In this document: piece by piece, positions 6,006-14,913 of the stretch | How positions within the stretch are numbered: position 1 is the first letter of the stretch | Layout of the letters: every line of letters starts with the position of its first letter | Assembly (NCBI GenBank): GCA_050012355.1 | Contig: JBEKHI010000123.1 | Coordinates: 1-19,448, forward strand | Origin: JBEKHI01 sp050012355 | GTDB taxonomy: Bacteria; Actinomycetota; Actinomycetes; Streptosporangiales; Streptosporangiaceae | DNA length: 19,448 nucleotides | Reading direction: 5' to 3' | Translations under genes and position numbers: made by a program | The notes under the pieces: generated by a model | What the model saw: only the letters and a program-made list of their open reading frames with translations | What the model was told of the DNA's origin: nothing | Databases searched by the model: none

Positions 6006-8765
6006 ATGCTGGTCGGACGGTCTGGGGAGCAGAAGGTCCTGAGAGATCTGCTGGTCAGAGCCACCGACGGCCACAGCGGGGCGCTGGTGCTGCGCGGCGG
6101 AGCTGGGGTCGGGAAAACCGCCCTGCTGGATGAAGCGCTCACCACCGCTAGAGCAGTCGGCATGCAGACCGCCCGGCTGACCGGGATAGAGCCAGAGACG
6201 CAGCTGGGCTACGGCGGCCTGCATCGGTTCCTCATCCCGTTCGCCGATCGCCTTGACCGGCTTCCGGCCCCGCAGCGGGACGCGCTGCGGAACACGCTTG
6301 GCCTGACCACCGGTCCGCCGGCGGACCGGTTCCTGGTCGCGCTCGGCGTGCTCACGCTGCTGGCCGACGTCGCGTCGGAGCGTCCGCTGGCATGCGTGGT
6401 CGATGACGCGCAGTGGCTGGACCCTGAGACGAAAGTGGTGCTCGGGTTCGTGGCACGCCGCCTGTACGCCGAACGGGTGGCGCTGATGTTCGCCGCCCGC
6501 GAGCCGGACAGCCAGCTGGCGGGCCTGGCTGGGCTGCCCGAGCTGGCGATCGGCGGCCTTGACGATGATGCGGCGATGTCCCTGCTGTCGTCACTGACAC
6601 CGGGCCCGCTGAGCCCGGCGGTCGGTGCGCGCATCGTGGCCGAGACCGACGGGAATCCGCTGGTGCTGTCCGAGCTGGCCAGGGAGCTGTCGCCGGGCCA
6701 GCTGGCGGGCACCCAGGCGCTCCCCGAACCGCTCCCGGTTGGCGAGTCGCTGCAGACGGTGTTCCGCGCCCGGCTGAACCGGCTGCCGGCTGATGCGCAG
6801 TTGCTGCTGGCGGTGGCCGCGGCCGAGCCGGCTGGCTCGCTGGACCTGCTGTGGCGCGCGGCCAGGCAGCTGGGGATCGATCCGGACAAGGCGGCCGTGG
6901 CCGACCTGGACGGTCTGGCCACCATCGGCCCGCGGGTGGAGTTCCGGCATCCGCTGATCCGCTCGGCGATCTACCAGGCCATGCCAGCACCGCGGCGGCG
7001 GCAGATTCATCAGGCGCTGGCGGCGGCGGAAGAGATGGTTGACCGGCCGGACCGGGTGGCGTGGCACCTGGGGATGGCGGCGGTTGGCCCCGATGAGAAG
7101 GTGGCGTCCCGGCTCGAGGAGGAGGCCAGCCGCGCGCAGGAGCGCGGCGGATACGCGGCCATGGTGACGTTCTGGTCGCGGGCGGCCGACCTGTCAGACG
7201 ATGAGGGCGAGCGCGCCCGGCGGCAGCTGGCGGCGGCCACCGGTGCCCTGATCGCGGGCCAGCCGACCCGGGCGAGCGCGCTGCTGGCGGAGGCGACGCC
7301 GCGGCTGAGCGACCCGCTAGCCCGCGCCCGAGCCAGGCAGCTGCAAGGCACGATCAGCTTCACTCTCGGGCAGGTCGCCGAGTCATCCGCGATCTTGCTG
7401 GAGGCAGCGCGGGCGCTCGCGCCGACCGATGTGCGTGGTGCCCGTGAAGCACTGCTCCAGGCGGTCGAGGCGGTGGTGTACTCCGGCTGGTCCGCGAACC
7501 GGGAGGTCATGCTTGAGATAGCGGCACTCGCACGCACGATGTCAGGTGGCGACGGCCCCGAAGCGTCGGCAACCGGCCTGCTGCTGGACGGCTTCGCCGC
7601 CCGGGCGTCCGGCTATCCGGCCGCCGTGCCGCTGTTCCGCCGGGCCATCGCGCTGCTGCGGGCCGACGATCTCAGCCCCCAAGAGGGATTGCGCGTGCTC
7701 GGGCTCGGCTGCATGGCAGCCGCGGACCTCTGGGACGACCAGGCCCAGCGCGCCCTGTCCATCCGCTGGGTTCAGCTGGCTCGCGACCTCGGAGCGCTCG
7801 CCGTGCTGCCACGAGCGCTCCAGTACCACAGCGGCTACGCCGAAGCTCTCGCTGGCCGGTTCGACGCATCCGCGGCGTGCCGGGCCGAGCGGTCCGAGAT
7901 CGCTCTGGCTACCGGGAACCGTGGCCTCGCCGAAACGACAGCCACCTCGCAGGTGATCGAGCTGGCCTGGCGGGGACACGAGGAAGAGACCCGGCTGGCC
8001 GCGATCATCCACGCGGATGAGTCGGCCGGCACCGGCCGCGGTGCCCCGGCCATCTGGGTCCAGCGCTCGCTGGCCGTGCTTGAACTGGGCCTCGGCAATT
8101 ACCGGGCGGCGCTGCGCTGCGCACTCGTCGTCAACGCCGACGACGCCCCGTACTTCGGCCCTCAGGTACTGCCCGATCTGGTCGAGGCCGCCGCGCGCTG
8201 CGACCAGGCCGGGCTGGCCGACGCAGCGCTCGGGCAGCTGACCGAGCGGGCGCTGGCGACCGGAACCCCGCTCGCGCTCGGGCTGCTCGCCCGGTCCCAG
8301 GCGCTGCTGGCCAGCGACGACAGCTCGGAGCAGCTGTACGAGGACGCCATCAAGCACCTGCAGCAGTCCGATACCGCACCCCAGCTCGCCCGCGCCCATC
8401 TGGTGTACGGGGAATGGCTGCGGCGCCAGCGCCGCCGCCGCGGGGCACGCGATCAGCTGCGTATCGCCCACGAGATGTTCGACTCGATGGGCGCCGAGGC
8501 ATTCGCCGAACGGGCCCGGGCGGAGCTGATGGCCGTGGGTGAACGCGCCCGCCAGCGGATACCGGACACCAAAGCCGAGCTCACGCCGCAGGAAGCCCGC
8601 ATCGCCGGCCTGGTCAGCCAGGGATACAGCAATCGCGACATCGCCGCGCAGCTGTTCCTCAGCCCCTCTACCGTTGACTATCACTTGCGGAAGGTGTTCC
8701 GGAAAGTAGGCGTGAGGTCCCGAACACAGCTGGCCCGCATCATGACGCCTGATCGTCCCGCGTAA
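6006..8765 (+). CDS. large ATP-binding LuxR-family (LAL-type) transcriptional regulator
   Basis: 919 residues, the usual size of LAL (large ATP-binding LuxR) regulators. MLVGRSGEQ opens the AAA/NTPase domain. The P-loop is GGAGVGKTALL (31-41, Lys37) and Walker B is ACVVDDAQWLD (about 128-138, Asp133/Asp134). The middle (about 330-840) is helical and alanine-rich, like the TPR-type sensor region of MalT-like proteins. The C-terminal LuxR helix-turn-helix (about 858-915) contains LTPQEARIAGLVSQGYSNRDIA and LFLSPSTVDYHLRKVFRKVGV. It has no signal peptide and acts in the cytoplasm. The glycosidase starts 10 bases after its stop, implying co-transcription. GTG 5997 is an alternative start adding three residues. 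It probably activates transcription in response to a bound ligand and ATP (family knowledge); the target is unknown. Confidence 0.92.
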   Translation: MLVGRSGEQKVLRDLLVRATDGHSGALVLRGGAGVGKTALLDEALTTARAVGMQTARLTGIEPETQLGYGGLHRFLIPFADRLDRLPAPQRDALRNTLGLTTGPPADRFLVALGVLTLLADVASERPLACVVDDAQWLDPETKVVLGFVARRLYAERVALMFAAREPDSQLAGLAGLPELAIGGLDDDAAMSLLSSLTPGPLSPAVGARIVAETDGNPLVLSELARELSPGQLAGTQALPEPLPVGESLQTVFRARLNRLPADAQLLLAVAAAEPAGSLDLLWRAARQLGIDPDKAAVADLDGLATIGPRVEFRHPLIRSAIYQAMPAPRRRQIHQALAAAEEMVDRPDRVAWHLGMAAVGPDEKVASRLEEEASRAQERGGYAAMVTFWSRAADLSDDEGERARRQLAAATGALIAGQPTRASALLAEATPRLSDPLARARARQLQGTISFTLGQVAESSAILLEAARALAPTDVRGAREALLQAVEAVVYSGWSANREVMLEIAALARTMSGGDGPEASATGLLLDGFAARASGYPAAVPLFRRAIALLRADDLSPQEGLRVLGLGCMAAADLWDDQAQRALSIRWVQLARDLGALAVLPRALQYHSGYAEALAGRFDASAACRAERSEIALATGNRGLAETTATSQVIELAWRGHEEETRLAAIIHADESAGTGRGAPAIWVQRSLAVLELGLGNYRAALRCALVVNADDAPYFGPQVLPDLVEAAARCDQAGLADAALGQLTERALATGTPLALGLLARSQALLASDDSSEQLYEDAIKHLQQSDTAPQLARAHLVYGEWLRRQRRRRGARDQLRIAHEMFDSMGAEAFAERARAELMAVGERARQRIPDTKAELTPQEARIAGLVSQGYSNRDIAAQLFLSPSTVDYHLRKVFRKVGVRSRTQLARIMTPDRPA

Positions 8766-8775
8766 CGTTGGCGGC

Positions 8776-11487
8776 ATGGGTGCCGAACGTGAGCGAGTGA
8801 CCGGATTCGGGCGACTTGAGGATGGATTGCGCAAAGCCAGCCCCTGGTATCTGTGGGGGCCGTACGTCAGCGAACGGCAGTGGGGTACGGTCCGCGAGGA
8901 TTACAGCGCGGACGGCGATGCGTGGTCCTACCTGCCGCACGACCAAGCGCGGTCACGAGCGTACCGGTGGGGCGAGGACGGCCTGGCCGGATTCAGCGAC
9001 ATCGAGCAGCGGCTGTGCCTGGGGCTGGCGCTGTGGAACGGCCGGGACCCGATCCTGAAGGAGCGCGCTTACGGCCTGACCGGGCCGGAAGGCAACCACG
9101 GCGAGGACGTGAAGGAGTACTGGTGGTACCTGGACGCGGTGCCCAGCCACGCCTGGAACCGCTGGCGGTATCACTATCCGCAGGCCGCTTTCCCGTATGA
9201 GGATCTGCGGGCCGAGAATGGCCGCCGCGGCAGGCTCGACCCGGAGTACGAACTACTGGACACCGGCGTGTTCGACCAGGACCGGTACTGGGTCACCGAG
9301 GTGTGCTACGCCAAGGACGGCCCCGACGACGTGCTGATGACGATCCGGGTGACGAACGCGGGCCCGGACTCCGACACCATCCACGTGCTGCCGACCGCGT
9401 GGTTCCGCAACACCTGGTCCTGGGACGCAGGAGCGGCAAAGCCCGAGCTGGCCGTGACCGGTGACTCGGTGATCACGACCATCCACCCGTTCCTCGGCAA
9501 CCTCGAACTGCTCGCGGGAGCCGGCCCTGATGGCACGGCCCCGACCCCGCTGTTCTGCGAGAACGAGACCAACGTCGCGCGGCTGTTCGGCGCGCCGGCG
9601 CAGACCCCGTACCCGAAGGACGGGATCAACGACCACGTGGTCAACGGCGCGGCCACCGTCAACCCGGACCAGCGGGGCACCAAGTGCGCGCTGTGGTACC
9701 AGCTGACCATCGCGCCCGGCGAGACGACCGAACTTCGGTTGCGCCTTCGGCCGGCCATAACGACGGACGTTCAGTCTGAACGGGACACGGCGCTCGGCAG
9801 CGATTTCGGCCGCGTCGTCAGCCAGCGCCAAGCCGAAGCCGACGAGTTCTACGCCGAGCTGACACCCGAGCAGGCAAACTCCGACGAGGCGCGGGTGATG
9901 CGGCAGGCCTTCGCCGGGATGCTGTGGAGCAAGCAGTTCTACAACTACGACGTCGCCCGCTGGCTCGACGGTGACCCGACCCAGCCGCCGCCACCCGACG
10001 GCCGCCGGTTCGGACGCAACGCCAGGTGGCGCGCCTTTGACTCGTTCGACATCATGTCCGTACCTGACAAGTGGGAGTATCCCTGGTTCGCCGCCTGGGA
10101 CCTGGGGTTTCACTGCGTGACGCTGGCGCACCTGGACCCGGCGTTCGCCAAGTACCAGCTGATCCTGCTCTGCCGTGAATGGTTCCAGAACTCCGACGGA
10201 GCGCTGCCCGCCTACGAGTGGGACTTCGGCGACGTGAACCCGCCGGTACAGGCCTGGGCCGCGCTGGAGGTATTCGCCATCGACGGCGGCCGCGACCTGG
10301 ACTTCCTGAGCCGGGTCTTCGACAAGCTCCTGGTCAACTTCACCTGGTGGGTCAACCTGGAGGACGCCGGCGGCTGCAACCTCTTCGAGGGCGGCTTCCT
10401 CGGGCTGGACAACATCGGCCCGATCGACCGCTCGCACCTGCCGGTCGGCGGCACGCTTGAGCAGTCCGACGCCACCGGCTGGATGGCCTTCTACGCGACC
10501 AGCATGGCAGCCATCGCCGCCATCCTGCTGCGCAGCGGCCACCGGCCCGCGATGGACCTGGTGCTGAAATTCCTCGAGCATTTCGCCGCGATCGCCGCCG
10601 CCATTGACGATCAAGGTCTGTGGGATGAGGCCGACGGGCTTTACTACGACCGGCTGCTTGCCCCCGACGGAGCCGCGACCTCGGTCCGCACCCGATCGAT
10701 GGTGAGCATGATCCCGGTACTCACAGCCGCGATCATCGACGAGCCGTCGATCGACCAGGCGATGACGGTCGGCAAGAACTTCGCCAGGTTCCTCGACCGG
10801 GCAGGCCTGTCCGACGACGGCAAGCTCCGCGAGGAAGGGGTGCTCCGCGGCGACCCCGGTGACCGGCGGCTGCTGCTCACCGTGGCTGGTACCGACCGCC
10901 TGGAGAAAATACTCTCCCGCCTGTTCGATACCGGCGAGTTCCTGTCACCGTACGGCCTGCGGGCACTGTCGGCCTACCATCGCGACAATCCATACCGGCT
11001 CGACGTCGCCCACGCCAGCTTCAGCATCGACTATGAGCCAGCCGAGTCCACCACATCCATGTTCGGCGGGAACTCCAACTGGCGCGGGCCCATCTGGTTC
11101 CCGCTCAACTACCTGTTCATCACCGCGCTCGATCGCTACCACGCGTTTTTCGGCGACGAGTTCACGGTCGAATATCCCGCGCGCTCGGGCACCCGCCTGC
11201 CGCTCGATGCCGTCGCCCAGGATCTGCAGGACCGGCTCATCTCGATCTTCGTGGCCGGACCAGACGGCCGGCGGCCCTGCTTCGGAGGCGTCGACCGGCT
11301 GCAGCATGACCCACGGTGGAAGGACAACCTGGTCTTCAGCGAGTACTTTCACGGTGACAACGGGGCCGGGCTCGGCGCTTCCCACCAGACGGGATGGACG
11401 GGCTTGATCGCCGACGTGATCCGGCGCCGCTACGGGGCGGTCAGCTCCCTCAGCGACGTCATCCGGGTCATGAAGGCGCAAGCATAG
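8776..11487 (+). CDS. GH63/MGH1-like glycoside hydrolase (predicted glucosidase)
   Basis: 903-residue protein of the class annotated as glucosidase or mannosyl-oligosaccharide-glucosidase-like (GH63 clan, alpha/alpha-toroid catalytic domain). The N-terminal half carries WYLWGPYVSERQWGTVREDYS (about 24-44) and a beta-sandwich-like region. The barrel follows from about 370. AYEWDFGDVNPPVQAWA puts Asp483/Asp486 at the likely general-acid site, GGNSNWRGPIWFP (764-776) is a conserved substrate-loop motif, and SEYFHGDNGAG carries Glu856 as the probable base. These catalytic roles are inferred by analogy with GH63 enzymes. There is no signal peptide, so it acts inside the cell, perhaps on an internal glucoside. 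The Shine-Dalgarno is weak; translation is probably coupled to the upstream LuxR gene. It ends 8 bases from the convergent second LuxR gene. Confidence 0.87.
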   Translation: MGAERERVTGFGRLEDGLRKASPWYLWGPYVSERQWGTVREDYSADGDAWSYLPHDQARSRAYRWGEDGLAGFSDIEQRLCLGLALWNGRDPILKERAYGLTGPEGNHGEDVKEYWWYLDAVPSHAWNRWRYHYPQAAFPYEDLRAENGRRGRLDPEYELLDTGVFDQDRYWVTEVCYAKDGPDDVLMTIRVTNAGPDSDTIHVLPTAWFRNTWSWDAGAAKPELAVTGDSVITTIHPFLGNLELLAGAGPDGTAPTPLFCENETNVARLFGAPAQTPYPKDGINDHVVNGAATVNPDQRGTKCALWYQLTIAPGETTELRLRLRPAITTDVQSERDTALGSDFGRVVSQRQAEADEFYAELTPEQANSDEARVMRQAFAGMLWSKQFYNYDVARWLDGDPTQPPPPDGRRFGRNARWRAFDSFDIMSVPDKWEYPWFAAWDLGFHCVTLAHLDPAFAKYQLILLCREWFQNSDGALPAYEWDFGDVNPPVQAWAALEVFAIDGGRDLDFLSRVFDKLLVNFTWWVNLEDAGGCNLFEGGFLGLDNIGPIDRSHLPVGGTLEQSDATGWMAFYATSMAAIAAILLRSGHRPAMDLVLKFLEHFAAIAAAIDDQGLWDEADGLYYDRLLAPDGAATSVRTRSMVSMIPVLTAAIIDEPSIDQAMTVGKNFARFLDRAGLSDDGKLREEGVLRGDPGDRRLLLTVAGTDRLEKILSRLFDTGEFLSPYGLRALSAYHRDNPYRLDVAHASFSIDYEPAESTTSMFGGNSNWRGPIWFPLNYLFITALDRYHAFFGDEFTVEYPARSGTRLPLDAVAQDLQDRLISIFVAGPDGRRPCFGGVDRLQHDPRWKDNLVFSEYFHGDNGAGLGASHQTGWTGLIADVIRRRYGAVSSLSDVIRVMKAQA

Positions 11488-11495
11488 GCCGTGAG

Positions 11496-14222
11496 TCAGC
11501 TGAGGCTTGCTTTGCCGAGGGCCGCTGCCAGCCGGGCGCGCCGGGTAATGCCGAGCTTGCGGTAGACCCCGCGCAGGTGGTAATCGACGGTGGCGGCGCT
11601 GAGGAAGAGCCTGGTGGCGATCTCCCGGTTGGTGGCGCCGCCCGCGGCCAGCTGGGCAATCTGGAGTTCTTGCGGGGTGAGCTGGACGCCGGCCCCACCG
11701 GCGCCGGACTGCACATGCTCGCCGGTGGCGGCCAGCTCGGCGCGGGCTCGGTCGGCGAAGCCATTCATCCGCATCCGCTCGAAGCTTTCCGCCGCGGCGC
11801 GGAGCTGGTCACGGGCGTCGCGACGGCGGCGCTGGCGGCGAAGCCATTCTCCGTAGACCAGTCGAGAGCGGGCCACCGCGAGCGCGACGGTAGTGAACTG
11901 AAGGTAGTCGATCGACTGCCGATAGCCATCTTCGGCGGCCGGGTCATCGCCCGCGAGCAGCCCCCGGCAGCGCGCTGTCACTCCAAGTGCCCAGGGTGTG
12001 CCGGCCGCCGCCGCCAGCGGGGAAAATTCATCGAGGGCGGCCCGGGCTATCTCGGACCGGCCGCTGCGCATGGCAGCCTCGATCACGTCTTCCGGGGATA
12101 GCAGCGACCACAGCACCCGAGCGTGCAGCGCGGCCTCGAGCGCCGCTTCATAGCGGCTGGCTCCCAGCTCGAGCACCGCGACCGCCAAGTGGGTCGCGTC
12201 GCGCCATTGGTCAGGGATCGACTCACTGAACAACCGCTCCGCCAGCGCCCTGCCCGCCTCAAGTTCGCCTCGCAGGGCCAGCAGCCAGACGTCGGCCGAG
12301 GCGAAGCCCGGGCCCCAGGCGCGGTCGCCGACCGCTTCGGCAAGGGCGCGCCCTTCGGCCAGGCACGCCTCGGCCGCGGTGAGCCGCCCGGCCCGCATAT
12401 GGTTATGCGCGATCGTGTTGAGCGCCGGGACGAGCGCGGCTACCGCGCCGCGGTCGCGGAGATCCGGTATCCAGTGCTGCTCCAGGTCTGTCCAGGCAGA
12501 GTAGTCAAACAGCAGGCCGGAGCCAAATATCCACGCCATCAGGCGGGGCATGCTGGTATCGGTGGAGTCGTGGCCGGCCGAGAGCGTTCGAACCCCGTCG
12601 CGCAGCAGCGCGTAGCCCTCGTCCGTATGGCCCTCGTGGATGGCGGCGAAGCCTTCAAGCAACCCGTCGCCCGGTGCTTCGGTCGTCGATGGAGGAAGCT
12701 TCCGCACGTCCTGCACGACCTCGGCGCCCTTACGCCAGCCGATGAGCTGGGCGACGCTGAACGCTTCAAAGAGGGTGTCGCGGGCCAGCCGGGGATTCGC
12801 CGAGCCAATCTCCCGCGCCGCGTCGACTAGCAGCTGGACGGCCTCGGCGATCCGGCCTTCGGCCTGCAGGCACAGGCCTTGCACCCGCCGGGCACGGGCT
12901 AGTGCCAGCGGCTGCGTCAGGTACGGGCCGGCCTCACCGGCCAGCGCGGCCGCCCCAGCGAAATCGCCGGCCACGACACCGGCCTCAGCGGCCACCAGCC
13001 GGCGCTCGGCGCGGTGCCCCGGGTCGGCGGTCAGCTCGGCCGCGCACCGCAGGAACGCCTGCTCGCTCTCCCAGCCGCCACGGCGACGAGCCCGGTCGGC
13101 CGACGCCTCCAGTTCAGCTGCCACCGCATCATCCGGGCCTTCCGTCGCCTCCGCGAGGTGCCACGCCCGCCGATCTGGATCCGTATCAGGATCGGTCACC
13201 CTCGCCAAGGCGGCGTGTGCCCGCCGCCGCTCGCCGGGCGAGGCTCCCCAGTACGCCGCCGCCCGCATCAGCGGGTGAGAAAACGTCACCCGCGGCGACA
13301 ACGACAGCATCCGCGTGACTTCCGGCAGCGTCGCCACATCCGGCTCCAGCCCGAGCGCTTCCACGGCTCGCTGTACTTTGTCCGGGTCGCCTAGGTGCTC
13401 GGCCGCCGCCACCAGCAGCAGCGTCCTGGCGGCGGATGGCAGCTTTCTCACCCGGTCCAGGTACAGCCGCTCAAGACGCTCTCCTGCCCGCATCGGCAGG
13501 CCGGGTACAGCGTCCGGTATTCCGTGTCCCTCCCCCAGTTCCCTGCCCAGCTCCATCAGGGTCAGCGGGTGACCGGCGGCTTCCGCCAGGATGCGGCGCG
13601 ACATGGGCTCGGCCACTGATCCCCGCGCCGCCAGCTCAAGCAGCTCCCGCCCGGCAACCGGTGCCAGCGCGGTGACACACAGCTCTTGGAAACCAGTCAG
13701 GGCCGTGGCGCGCTGCTCGCCGTCGCGCAGCGAGAAGACCATGCCCACCCGGTCCGCCAGCAGCCGGCGGGCGACGAAAGCCAGTATCTCCTGTGACACC
13801 CGGTCCAGCCACTGCGCGTCGTCCATGACGCACAGCACGGGCTGCTTTTCCGCCGCCTCGGTCAGCAACGTCAACGTCGCCAGCCCGACCAGGAACGGGC
13901 TTGCCGCCTGGCCGTCCGCCAGCCCGAACACCGTCTCGAGCGCGCTGCGCTGCGAGACCGGCAAGCCCGGCAGTCTGCCCAGGAACGGAACCAGCAGCTG
14001 GTGCAGCCCAGCGAAGTCGAATCCCGTCTCGGCCTGGGTGCCCACCGCTTGTGCGAGGCGAGTTCCCTGGTCGGCGGCCCGCTCGGCCGTCTCGCGCAAT
14101 AGCGCCGTCTTCCCGATCCCGGGTGGGCCGCGCAGCACCAGGACTCTGCTCGACCCGGCCCGCACGTCGTCGAGCAGGGCCTGGACGACGCCCAGCTCGG
14201 CGGTCCTGCCGACCAGCGCCAC
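11496..14222 (-). CDS. second large ATP-binding LuxR-family (LAL-type) regulator
   Basis: 908 residues with the same domain order as the regulator at 6006. The P-loop is GPPGIGKTALL (32-42, Lys38), Walker B is LCVMDDAQWLD (130-140), then a long helical sensor region and a C-terminal LuxR helix-turn-helix (about 848-903: QLTPQELQIAQLAAGGATNREIA, LFLSAATVDYHLRGVYRKLGI). The GTG start is supported by AAGGGG (14231-14236) 8 bases upstream. The two LAL proteins share a striking VYGEWLRRQRRRR segment before the HTH, so they are paralogues or close relatives. The gene lies 37 bases downstream of marR on the same strand and may be read from the marR promoter. It converges on the glycosidase with only 8 bases between stops, without room for a separate terminator. 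Confidence 0.92.
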   Translation of the reverse strand: MALVGRTAELGVVQALLDDVRAGSSRVLVLRGPPGIGKTALLRETAERAADQGTRLAQAVGTQAETGFDFAGLHQLLVPFLGRLPGLPVSQRSALETVFGLADGQAASPFLVGLATLTLLTEAAEKQPVLCVMDDAQWLDRVSQEILAFVARRLLADRVGMVFSLRDGEQRATALTGFQELCVTALAPVAGRELLELAARGSVAEPMSRRILAEAAGHPLTLMELGRELGEGHGIPDAVPGLPMRAGERLERLYLDRVRKLPSAARTLLLVAAAEHLGDPDKVQRAVEALGLEPDVATLPEVTRMLSLSPRVTFSHPLMRAAAYWGASPGERRRAHAALARVTDPDTDPDRRAWHLAEATEGPDDAVAAELEASADRARRRGGWESEQAFLRCAAELTADPGHRAERRLVAAEAGVVAGDFAGAAALAGEAGPYLTQPLALARARRVQGLCLQAEGRIAEAVQLLVDAAREIGSANPRLARDTLFEAFSVAQLIGWRKGAEVVQDVRKLPPSTTEAPGDGLLEGFAAIHEGHTDEGYALLRDGVRTLSAGHDSTDTSMPRLMAWIFGSGLLFDYSAWTDLEQHWIPDLRDRGAVAALVPALNTIAHNHMRAGRLTAAEACLAEGRALAEAVGDRAWGPGFASADVWLLALRGELEAGRALAERLFSESIPDQWRDATHLAVAVLELGASRYEAALEAALHARVLWSLLSPEDVIEAAMRSGRSEIARAALDEFSPLAAAAGTPWALGVTARCRGLLAGDDPAAEDGYRQSIDYLQFTTVALAVARSRLVYGEWLRRQRRRRDARDQLRAAAESFERMRMNGFADRARAELAATGEHVQSGAGGAGVQLTPQELQIAQLAAGGATNREIATRLFLSAATVDYHLRGVYRKLGITRRARLAAALGKASLS

Positions 14223-14259
14223 GTTCTCGACCCCTTCTGACGAGTCTGGGCGATGATAT

Positions 14260-14748
14260 CTAGTTGATTCCCGATGTGTCGATGCGCGACACTATGCGGT
14301 CCGCGGCGAGACCGAGGCGCCTGAGCTGCTCGGGCGACAGTACGTCGATGACGAGCGATCGCACATGGGCCACGTGCCCGGGCGCCGCTTCGTCGAGTGC
14401 CTGGAAGCCCTTGTCGGTCAAGATGGCGATGGTGAACCGGCCATCGGCGGGATCGGGCTCGCGACGCACGAAACCACGCGCCTCCAGGCGCGTGACCAGG
14501 TGCGACAGCCGCGATAGCGACGCGTTAGTGAGCTCGGCAAGCGAGCTCATCCGCAAGGTCCGCTCGGGGCTCTTGGAGAGCATGGCCAGAACCTGGTACT
14601 CCACCATCCCCAGGTCCGAGTCTCGTCGCAGCTGCTGATCGATCGACCAGGGTAGCCAGGTCATCAACCGCACTACGGAGAGCCAGGAGTCCAGTTCCGC
14701 GGCGGTCAGCCACTTCACTGAGGGCTTCTCGTCACCAAGTTCGGTCAT
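14260..14748 (-). CDS. MarR-family transcriptional regulator
   Basis: 162 residues, normal length for MarR repressors. The winged helix spans about 45-118: DLGMVEYQVLAMLSKSPERTLRMSSLAEL, the recognition helix NASLSRLSHLVTRLEARGFV (75-94) and the wing RREPDPADGRFTIAILTDKGF. MarR dimers bind palindromes and release them on binding a phenolic, drug-like or oxidant ligand. Three ACTTG-N6-CAAGT sites lie upstream, one covering this gene's own predicted -10, so autorepression plus control of the divergent oxidoreductase is the clear prediction. The ATG start has only a weak AGG-type ribosome site. A LuxR-type gene follows on the same strand. Confidence 0.92.
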   Translation of the reverse strand: MTELGDEKPSVKWLTAAELDSWLSVVRLMTWLPWSIDQQLRRDSDLGMVEYQVLAMLSKSPERTLRMSSLAELTNASLSRLSHLVTRLEARGFVRREPDPADGRFTIAILTDKGFQALDEAAPGHVAHVRSLVIDVLSPEQLRRLGLAADRIVSRIDTSGIN

Positions 14749-14769
14749 CTTACGAGCCTATCTAATATG

Positions 14770-14785
14770 ACTTTACATATCAAGT
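14770..14785. promoter_or_regulatory. MarR operator copy O3 (one mismatch)
   Basis: ACTTT-ACATAT-CAAGT, one base away from the ACTTG-N6-CAAGT consensus of the other two copies. It covers the predicted marR -10, so it should serve autorepression. Confidence 0.6.
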
Positions 14786-14802
14786 TATATTGTAGAAGTC
14801 AG
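14774..14802 (-). promoter_or_regulatory. predicted marR promoter
   Basis: On the minus strand CTGACT (14797-14802) as -35 and TATGTA (14774-14779) as -10 are separated by 17 bases. The predicted transcript start is about 20 bases before the marR ATG. Operator copy O3 overlaps the -10. Confidence 0.5.
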
Positions 14803-14845
14803 GACCGTTCTAGCCAGCTCAAGCAGCCACCAGCGTTCGGGTTTC

Positions 14846-14861
14846 ACTTGACTCTTCAAGT
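14846..14861. promoter_or_regulatory. MarR operator copy O1
   Basis: ACTTGA-CTCT-TCAAGT, a perfect 6-4-6 palindrome overlapping the -35 element of the oxidoreductase promoter. It has the same 5-6-5 core as O2 and O3. Confidence 0.7.
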
Positions 14862-14876
14862 AATTTCGGCTTAGAT
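14848..14876 (+). promoter_or_regulatory. predicted promoter of the oxidoreductase gene
   Basis: TTGACT (14848-14853) and TTAGAT (14871-14876) are separated by exactly 17 bases, a good sigma-70/HrdB-type promoter. The predicted start of transcription is near 14883, inside operator O2. Confidence 0.65.
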
Positions 14877-14879
14877 TCC

Positions 14880-14895
14880 ACTTGAGAGAACAAGT
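14880..14895. promoter_or_regulatory. MarR operator copy O2
   Basis: ACTTG-AGAGAA-CAAGT, the same core as O1, 34 bases further downstream (about three helical turns). It sits on the predicted transcription start and just before the AAGGAGG ribosome site (14897-14903). Confidence 0.65.
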
Positions 14896-14913
14896 CAAGG
14901 AGGCAATCAGGCC

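Noticed and set aside
7542..8834. 430-codon minus-strand open frame over the first LuxR gene
   Set aside because: Antisense shadow: it lies opposite conserved LuxR sensor and HTH coding sequence and has no recognisable motif.
9253..10614. 453-codon open frame on the minus strand inside the glycosidase gene
   Set aside because: Composition is Val/Gly/Arg-rich low-complexity typical of antisense frames in GC-rich genes; no domain, and the plus strand encodes a clear GH63-like protein.
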